Below, in pieces: positions 1 through 5,130 of a stretch of 5,130 bases of DNA (its first letter is position 1; every line of letters starts with the position of its first letter). Position numbers and translations under genes: made by a program. The notes under the pieces are model-generated. The model did no database searches. It had not been told where the DNA came from and worked only from the letters and a program-made list of their open reading frames with translations. The stretch comes from Candidatus Binatia bacterium (GTDB lineage Bacteria; Desulfobacterota_B; Binatia; UBA9968), in assembly GCA_025922795.1 (NCBI GenBank), contig JAICHC010000271.1, positions 1 to 5,130 on the forward strand. Reading direction: 5' to 3'.

Positions 1-248
1 CTCATGACACGCAGCGGTAGCCGGCACGATTCTTTGGCGCCTTTGCCGAGGTCGTTGACCCAATGCGCCGCAGTCGCCGCGCTGCCGCCGTTACCCGCAA
101 GATAAACCGTCGCGCCGCTGTCTCGTGCGCTGCGCAGGATCTGGTAGATGCGTTCAACGGCATCGAGGTTAACGCGCTGCAAAAGCTCTCCGAACTCGCG
201 GAGAAACGTTGCGGCAATCTGTTTCGACGGACTATGAATTTTGAGCAT
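1..248 (-). CDS. gmhA: SIS-domain phosphoheptose isomerase-like protein (GmhA-like), 3' partial
   Basis: The first 82 codons are present and the gene continues beyond the left edge. It begins MLKIHSPSKQIAATF and has the helical N-terminus of SIS_2 proteins (FGELLQRVNLDAVERIYQIL, about 19-38). The sugar-phosphate binding motif AGNGGSAATAAHWVNDLGKG follows at about 51-70, then PLRVM at 78-82, where the family typically continues into a serine-leucine segment. GmhA converts sedoheptulose 7-phosphate to D-glycero-manno-heptose 7-phosphate, the entry to ADP- or GDP-activated heptose. The NDLGKGAK variant is the form I associate with SIS proteins of surface-polysaccharide loci rather than the housekeeping copy that has a DxQHFAAELxGRF-like segment; that is inference from memory. 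The start is supported by AGAGGA 7 bases upstream. It lies 161 bases after the permease and may be in the same operon. A different SIS sugar-phosphate isomerase is possible until the C-terminal half is seen. Confidence 0.85.
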   Translation of the reverse strand, partial: MLKIHSPSKQIAATFLREFGELLQRVNLDAVERIYQILRSARDSGATVYLAGNGGSAATAAHWVNDLGKGAKESCRLPLRVM

Positions 249-405
249 AATCTTTTCCTCTGATCATTGAGTTGACATGCCGCATATGCCGCATTCCGGC
301 CGACGCTGGTGGGAGCCGGTCCAGCAAACGCGGATCGCTCCGAACTGTAAGCCAATGAAGAGGTGGCAGATTGACCTGGAGGTTTAGTCCCAATCCTGGG
401 AGCAT
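232..405 (-). CDS. candidate 57-residue small ORF between permease and isomerase (doubtful)
   Basis: An ATG at 405-403 lies 4 bases after the permease stop (410-412), with GAGG from the permease end 3 bases before it. The frame stays open for 57 codons and ends at 232, overlapping the isomerase start at 248 by 17 bases. The predicted product begins MLPGLGLNLQVNLPPLHWLT and contains MRHMRHVNS, encoded by a 9-base tandem repeat. I recognise no family. The arrangement (short spacing, small overlap) fits a coupled small gene, but the composition does not look conserved and it may simply be an open stretch in a GC-rich intergenic gap. I see no terminator and no clear promoter in 249-409. Confidence 0.2.
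   Translation of the reverse strand: MLPGLGLNLQVNLPPLHWLTVRSDPRLLDRLPPASAGMRHMRHVNSMIRGKDYAQNS
256..261 (-). promoter_or_regulatory. ribosome binding site of the SIS isomerase gene
   Basis: AGAGGA on the minus strand, 7 bases before the ATG at 248-246, is a well-placed Shine-Dalgarno sequence that supports this as the real start of the isomerase. Confidence 0.75.
277..294. repeat. two exact tandem copies of a 9-base unit
   Basis: ATGCCGCAT occurs twice in direct tandem in the gap upstream of the isomerase. No further copies are adjacent. No function can be inferred; it may be a small local duplication. Confidence 0.8.
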
Positions 406-409
406 CGCC

Positions 410-1246
410 TCAGACAACGTCTGCGAAAGTTTTCTCCAGACGCCGAAAGGAGAGCGCGCTGACCAGCAGCAATACCAAGGCGGCGGACGCCGAAACCCAC
501 ACAATCGGCCCCGGCGCGGGCTCAGTGTCGAGCAACGCCCAGCGAAAGCCTTCGACCACGCCGACCATCGGATTGAGCGCGTATAGGGTCCTCCAGTGCT
601 CCGGCAAAAGACTGCTCGGGTAAGCAATCGGCGTGATAAATAACCACGTCTGAACCAGAAACGGCACGGTATGGCGCACATCGCGGAAATGGACGTTGAT
701 CGCTGCCAGCCCGATGCCGACGCCGAGCGCGGCGATCAACGCCAGCAGGACAAACACCGGCAGCCAGGCGACTTGCGCGCTCGGATAGATCCCGTAGTAC
801 ACCATCATCCCCAGCAACACACCGAAGGCCGGCACGAGATCGGCAAATCCGGACAACACCGAAGCGATCGGAATGGCCATGCGCGGAAAGTAGACTTTCT
901 TCACCAGGTTGGCGTTCGACACTAGGCTGTTCGCCGATAGCGTCACGCCATGGGCGAAAAACGTCCAGGGCAACAAGGCGGTGTAGGCGAAGATCGGATA
1001 AGGCACGCCATCAGAGGGCACCCCGGCCAGGCGGCCGAAGAACAAACTGAAGATCACCATGGTCAGAAACGGCTGCAAAATCGCCCACGACACGCCAAGG
1101 GCGGTTTGCTTGTAACGCACTTTGACGTCGCGCCAAATGAAAAAATAAAGCAGCTCGCGGTACTCCCAGATCTCGCCTAGCTTAAGCGAGACCCAACCGC
1201 GCGACGGTGTAACCAGCGTTCGCGGCAGATCGATGGGTGAATTCAT
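410..1246 (-). CDS. wzm: ABC-2 polysaccharide/O-antigen export permease (Wzm/RfbA type)
   Basis: A 278-residue inner-membrane permease that would form, as a dimer with an ATPase (Wzt), the channel that flips or exports undecaprenyl-linked polysaccharide. About six hydrophobic segments are visible: near residues 51-72, 84-105, 124-150, 160-183, 194-214 and 248-266. Family motifs are IWRDVKVRYKQTALGVSWAI (about 37-56, the N-terminal amphipathic helix leading into the first membrane segment), LVKKVYFPRMAIPIASV (about 114-130), NVHFRDVRHTVPF (about 184-196) and a short cytoplasmic tail FRRLEKTFADVV. The length is normal (about 260-280). The ATG overlaps the sugar transferase stop (ATGA) and has GGGAG about 6 bases upstream, inside that gene. 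The ATPase gene normally follows this one directly but is not present here; the next gene is a SIS isomerase. The symbol is used by family role only. The teichoic acid exporter TagG is the main alternative relative, less likely in this context. Confidence 0.93.
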   Translation of the reverse strand: MNSPIDLPRTLVTPSRGWVSLKLGEIWEYRELLYFFIWRDVKVRYKQTALGVSWAILQPFLTMVIFSLFFGRLAGVPSDGVPYPIFAYTALLPWTFFAHGVTLSANSLVSNANLVKKVYFPRMAIPIASVLSGFADLVPAFGVLLGMMVYYGIYPSAQVAWLPVFVLLALIAALGVGIGLAAINVHFRDVRHTVPFLVQTWLFITPIAYPSSLLPEHWRTLYALNPMVGVVEGFRWALLDTEPAPGPIVWVSASAALVLLLVSALSFRRLEKTFADVV

Positions 1247-1838
1247 GTGGCGCTCCCGGGAAAGAGCACTCTATGAAACGTCTTAGCGATGAGGTTAAGA
1301 TCGTAAATCAGGGAAGAGCGGCGGAGGTATTCCTTCCCGAGGCGAATCTTATCGGGCAGCACGCGCTTGAGATATTCTTCCTCGGGATCGCTGCTGCGTG
1401 CGAGCAGCGCCGACTCGTCCCTGTATTTGAGCGAAGCCAGATCGGTGAGCCCCGGGCGTACGGTGAGAATCTCTTCATAATCGCGATGAAAAGCCTCGAC
1501 GTAGCGCGGCACTTCGGGCCGCGGCCCCACCAGAGTCATATCGCCTTTGAGAATGTTCAGCAGCTGTGGCAGCTCGTCGATCTTGCTTCGGCGCAGAAAC
1601 GCGCCGACACGCGTAATTCGCGGGTCGGCGCCGACCGTGAGTGGCAGCGCCGTCGGATCTGCCTGCGTCATGGTGCGAAACTTAAAAATCCAGAACGGTC
1701 GAAAACTCTTGCCGATTCTCTGCTGCGTGAAAAACACCGATCCCGGCGAGTCGAGCTTGATCGCCAGGGCGACGGCGCCGAACAACGGCGCGAGCACGAG
1801 CAAAGCGGCGCTCGCCGCCAGCATATCGAGCAGGCGTT

Positions 1839-1842
<4 letters not shown>
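1243..1842 (-). CDS. undecaprenyl-phosphate sugar phosphotransferase (monotopic phosphoglycosyl transferase, PglC size)
   Basis: A 199-residue bacterial sugar transferase (PF02397 type) that moves a sugar-1-phosphate from a UDP-sugar to undecaprenyl phosphate on the inner face of the cytoplasmic membrane, the first committed step of glycan assembly. An N-terminal hydrophobic helix (about 5-29) contains a Pro at about residue 19, consistent with the reentrant helix of monotopic enzymes. Then come DSPGSVFFTQQRIGK (about 31-45), FKFRTM (about 53-58), SKIDELPQLLNILKGDM with the catalytic Asp89-Glu90 dyad, LVGPRPEVPRY (about 104-114) and RPGLTDLASLKYRDE (about 129-143). The protein is the minimal PglC-like length, without the extra N-terminal transmembrane and CoA-binding-like region of WcaJ or WbaP. 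ATGA overlaps occur at both ends (1839-1842 and 1243-1246), giving translational coupling with the aminotransferase before and the permease after. This suggests the initiating sugar is the amino sugar made by the upstream enzyme. Family certain, substrate inferred. Confidence 0.95.
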
Positions 1843-3047
<1,205 letters not shown>

Positions 3048-3058
3048 AATTCTGACAG

Positions 3059-3064
3059 TCTCCT
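3059..3064 (-). promoter_or_regulatory. ribosome binding site of the complete aminotransferase
   Basis: AGGAGA on the minus strand, 11 bases before the ATG at 3047-3045. It supports that start. Reading upstream in the same frame there is no other ATG or GTG before an in-frame TAA at 3086-3084, so the start is well fixed. Confidence 0.7.
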
Positions 3065-3111
3065 GTAGAGTGACACGCTTTGTTTATGATTTTCGGGCCG
3101 GTTTCTCCTTG

Positions 3112-3374
3112 TTATTGATCCCACAGCGAGGCCGCTAAAGGTGTGATCGATCGGAACCAGACGGCCCGACCGGCAGTTTCCGGCGTCCACTGGCGGAGAA
3201 AGCGTTCGATTGTTTCCGCAATGATGCGGTATCCGTTTCGGTTGGGGTGATCATCAGCATTGCCGGGGTAGAGCTGGAGCCGAGTAACCTGCTCTGCAGC
3301 TGCGGCAACACATTTATGTAGGCGAAACCGTGATCCTCGAAGAAAGCTTGACTTAGCGTTGACGGTTCGCTCGT
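3112..3374 (-). pseudogene. degraded C-terminal remnant of an SGNH/GDSL-type hydrolase
   Basis: The 396 bases between the methyltransferase stop and the next aminotransferase contain no ATG-started gene in a sensible frame, but translation of the minus strand shows family-like sequence split over two frames. One frame (3350-3294) reads QAFFEDHGFAYINVLPQLQ, like the segment before the catalytic end of SGNH hydrolases. The frame one step over (3300-3112) continues with EQVTRLQLYPGNA and then DDHPNRNGYRIIAETIERFL (3255-3196), which resembles the Asp-x-x-His catalytic block plus the following helix of SGNH/GDSL enzymes, and ends at TAA 3114-3112. The switch falls near 3294-3300. The first frame is closed upstream by TAA at 3377-3375, and the N-terminal catalytic serine block is absent. 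Inference: a glycan O-acyl esterase or acetyltransferase-like SGNH gene was deleted down to its tail and then frameshifted. The resemblance comes from motif reading only and needs a profile search. Confidence 0.55.
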
Positions 3375-3443
3375 TTATTCACGCGCTTCCGGCGCTTGAT
3401 GGCTCGTCGGTAAATTGAATCGTTGTCGTCTGTCACCAGACAG

Positions 3444-4163
3444 TCATTGAGGCTTTCGGATCGTGCCGAGATAATGGGTGCACATCCACGGCAGCGCGCT
3501 CAGCATATAGCAGCTTAGCCAAGAATACCGTGCCAGCGCGCGCACCAGCGGCGGCAACAGCGTGGTGACCTCCAAATCGATACGGCAAGCGGGAAAGAGT
3601 TTCTCGATCTCCGCTCTTTTAATGCCGCGCACGTCAGGATTGCGCGGGTTGTTGACACGAAAATCATACCACAGCACGATCCCGGTAGGCCGCAACACCC
3701 GCAACATCTCGGCAGCGACTTTTTGTTTAAGGGTGAAATCGAGCATCGATGTAAACACCGTTGCCTGCAACACGATGTCGAAGCTTTCGTCGGAGAATTC
3801 CAATTCAGCCGCGTTGCCGGTTATGAACGCCACGCCCGGCGGGCTCAGACGGCTTGCTTGAGCCAGCCGCTCGGCCAAAAGATCGGTGCCAGCCAGGTTC
3901 TGCGGGTTTGCACCCCACTTGATAAATTCACGCAGCCAATGCCCATTGCCGCAGCCGATTTCGAGAATTTTTTTTGGTTGCAGCGGCACCATATCGTGGC
4001 GCCGCAGCGCGCCGAGCATGCGCTGCTCGACCTCCTGCACCATGAAGATGTGACCGGCGTCGAACCAAGAATAACTCTGCGCCGCAACGGCCCGCCGCGC
4101 ATAGGCTTCATGGATTCGGGCTTCCTCGGCACGCTTGATTCGTTCCGCTAGAAATCTTTCCAT
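3444..4163 (-). CDS. class I SAM-dependent methyltransferase of a polysaccharide locus
   Basis: A 239-residue protein with a Rossmann-type methyltransferase fold (Methyltransf_11/25 type). Motif I is ILEIGCGNGHW at about residues 66-76, the acidic ribose-binding position is in AGTDLL (about 91-96), and a further motif is SDESFDIVLQATVF (about 124-137), followed by LRVLRPTGIVLWYDFR (about 154-169). The N-terminus is charged and helical (residues 1-30). The C-terminus, about residues 203-235 with LVRALARYSWLS and THYLGTIRK, is hydrophobic/amphipathic and could touch the membrane. Methyltransferases of this build are common in O-antigen and exopolysaccharide clusters and probably O- or N-methylate a sugar; the acceptor is unknown. 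The chosen ATG has a weak AGGG ribosome site 8 bases upstream that overlaps the stop of the preceding aminotransferase. An A8 run on the coding strand (3968-3975) falls just before motif I. The alternative of a small-molecule or quinone methyltransferase is less likely given the neighbours. Confidence 0.9.
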   Translation of the reverse strand: MERFLAERIKRAEEARIHEAYARRAVAAQSYSWFDAGHIFMVQEVEQRMLGALRRHDMVPLQPKKILEIGCGNGHWLREFIKWGANPQNLAGTDLLAERLAQASRLSPPGVAFITGNAAELEFSDESFDIVLQATVFTSMLDFTLKQKVAAEMLRVLRPTGIVLWYDFRVNNPRNPDVRGIKRAEIEKLFPACRIDLEVTTLLPPLVRALARYSWLSCYMLSALPWMCTHYLGTIRKPQ

Positions 4164-4173
4164 AAATAGAGCC

Positions 4174-5130
4174 CTAGGATGCCTGACGGACCGCGCTCAC
4201 GCCGGCTCCCTGTTGCCCGTAGAATTCGCAGATCCGATCGACGACGTAACCCTGCTGTGCCTCGCTGAGCTCCGGATAAATCGGTAGCGCCAGAACTTGC
4301 TCGGCGGCGGCTTCGGCGCGCGGGAATTGACCTTGGCGATACCCGAGATGCTCGAAACATTCCTGCAGGTGCAGCGGCACCGGGTAATAGATTTCGCTTT
4401 CGATATTCTTGCGGCGCAAGAACGCTTGCAGCGCATCGCGCTCGGCGCAGCGTATAACGAATTGATTGTAGATGTGGCCCGGAGCGTCCTGCGGCAGAAC
4501 CACTTGTGACAGTCCGGCCTCGGAAAACAATCGGCGATAGCGAGCCGCATTGCGGCGGCGCGCTTTGGTCCACAGCGACAGGTATTTGAGTTTGACGCGC
4601 AGGACCGCCGCCTGCAGGGCATCGAGGCGAAAATTGCCGCCGATGATTCTGTGATGATACTTGGGTTTGCCGCCGTGCACGCGCAATACGCGCAGCTTTT
4701 CCGCCAGTTTGGCATCGTTCGTGATCGCCATGCCGGCGTCCCCGAAGGCCCCTAGATTCTTGCTGGGAAAAAACGAAAAGCAGCCGATGTCGCCGATACT
4801 CCCAGCCGGCCGTCCCTGGTAGTCGCGCGCACCAATCGATTGGGCAGCGTCCTCGATGACCGCCCACCCATGCCGCAGAGCGCTTTCTAAGACAGCGTCC
4901 ATGCCGGCGCAGCGGCCGAACAAATGCACCGGCAGGATCGCTTTGGTTCGCTGGCTGATCTTGCTGTGGAGTTCCTCAACATCGAGATTGAAGCTTTCAG
5001 TCTCGATGTCCACGAAGATGGGCCGGGCTCCGAGACGCGCGATCACCCCCGCGGTGGCGAAGAAGCTAAACGTGCTGGTTATCACTTCGTCATCTGGACC
5101 GATACCGGCTGCCATCAAGGCGACCAGCAG
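4174..5130 (-). CDS. DegT/DnrJ/EryC1/StrS-family sugar aminotransferase, 5' partial
   Basis: PLP-dependent aminotransferase expected to convert a keto group on a nucleotide-linked sugar to an amine, usually with glutamate as donor, in the cytoplasm. The visible 318 residues are open to the window edge. The first residues read [18 protein letters not shown], the small-domain motif normally found some 55-65 residues into these proteins, so about that much N-terminus is missing. Visible landmarks are [14 protein letters not shown] (the aspartate that pairs with the PLP pyridine nitrogen, about visible residue 94), and [17 protein letters not shown] with the Schiff-base lysine at about visible residue 124. 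[18 protein letters not shown] follows, and the C-terminal part has [10 protein letters not shown]. The FFPSKNLG and [10 protein letters not shown] wording is closer to the WbpE/FdtB-like 3-aminotransferase branch than to ArnB or PglE, but the substrate cannot be fixed from sequence. The TAG stop lies 10 bases before the methyltransferase ATG, so co-transcription is likely. Family certain, specificity inferred. Confidence 0.93.
   Translation of the reverse strand: MLVALMAAGIGPDDEVITSTFSFFATAGVIARLGARPIFVDIETESFNLDVEELHSKISQRTKAILPVHLFGRCAGMDAVLESALRHGWAVIEDAAQSIGARDYQGRPAGSIGDIGCFSFFPSKNLGAFGDAGMAITNDAKLAEKLRVLRVHGGKPKYHHRIIGGNFRLDALQAAVLRVKLKYLSLWTKARRRNAARYRRLFSEAGLSQVVLPQDAPGHIYNQFVIRCAERDALQAFLRRKNIESEIYYPVPLHLQECFEHLGYRQGQFPRAEAAAEQVLALPIYPELSEAQQGYVVDRICEFYGQQGAGVSAVRQAS

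Noticed and set aside
2..355. 117-codon minus-strand frame over the isomerase start
   Set aside because: It is in a different frame from the clear SIS motif and its composition (Arg/Ala/Ser-rich) is that of a shadow frame.
3048..3111. Possible internal promoter upstream of the complete aminotransferase
   Set aside because: The region is slightly AT-richer, but I could not find a -35/-10 pair with good spacing, so none is annotated.
3353..3436. Short minus-strand frame from a GTG, reading VTDDNDSIYRRAIK then a basic tail
   Set aside because: It could be a further piece of the decayed hydrolase, but it is only 27 codons, matches no block I can name, and turns into a low-complexity Arg/Lys run.
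3428..3443. Small inverted repeat GTCTG-TCAC-CAGAC just after the methyltransferase stop
   Set aside because: The stem is only 5 bp, there is no T tract on the transcribed side, and the operon seems to continue; not enough for a terminator.
3723..4151. 142-codon plus-strand frame opposite the methyltransferase
   Set aside because: It is antisense to a gene with a clear SAM motif, and the product has no recognisable features.
4148..4867. 239-codon minus-strand frame overlapping the partial aminotransferase
   Set aside because: It is out of frame with the clear PLP-enzyme reading and gives an Arg/Ser/Pro-rich product without motifs.

Overview
The window looks like part of a surface-polysaccharide (O-antigen, capsule or exopolysaccharide) biosynthesis locus of a Gram-negative, probably proteobacterial, bacterium. 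This rests on gene content, moderately high GC, tightly packed genes on one strand and Shine-Dalgarno-led starts; the species cannot be named. All supported genes lie on the minus strand, so transcription runs from position 5130 towards position 1.

In transcription order: (1) 5130-4174, a DegT/DnrJ/EryC1/StrS sugar aminotransferase with its N-terminus outside the window; (2) 4163-3444, a class I SAM-dependent methyltransferase; (3) 3443-3048, a 396-base stretch without an intact gene, which appears to hold a frameshifted C-terminal remnant of an SGNH/GDSL-type hydrolase; (4) 3047-1839, a second, complete DegT-family sugar aminotransferase; (5) 1842-1243, a PglC-size phosphoglycosyl transferase (bacterial sugar transferase family); (6) 1246-410, an ABC-2 polysaccharide export permease (Wzm/RfbA type); (7) 409-249, a short gap with one weak small-ORF candidate; (8) 248-1, the N-terminal 82 codons of a SIS-domain, GmhA-like sedoheptulose-7-phosphate isomerase that runs off the left edge.

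Taken together, the aminotransferases would make nucleotide-linked amino sugars and the phosphoglycosyl transferase would load the first sugar phosphate onto undecaprenyl phosphate. The methyltransferase could decorate or cap the glycan, the SIS protein suggests a heptose branch, and the permease would export lipid-linked glycan across the inner membrane. Genes 4, 5 and 6 are joined by two 4-base ATGA stop/start overlaps and are almost certainly one translationally coupled unit. The ATPase partner of the permease and all glycosyltransferases are absent from the window.

I see no tRNA, rRNA, CRISPR array, insertion sequence or convincing terminator. The core genes belong to well-known families. 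The least expected points are the gene relic at 3112-3374, the permease not followed directly by its ATPase, and an A8 homopolymer just before the SAM-binding motif of the methyltransferase. I found no clear sign of a wholly new system.
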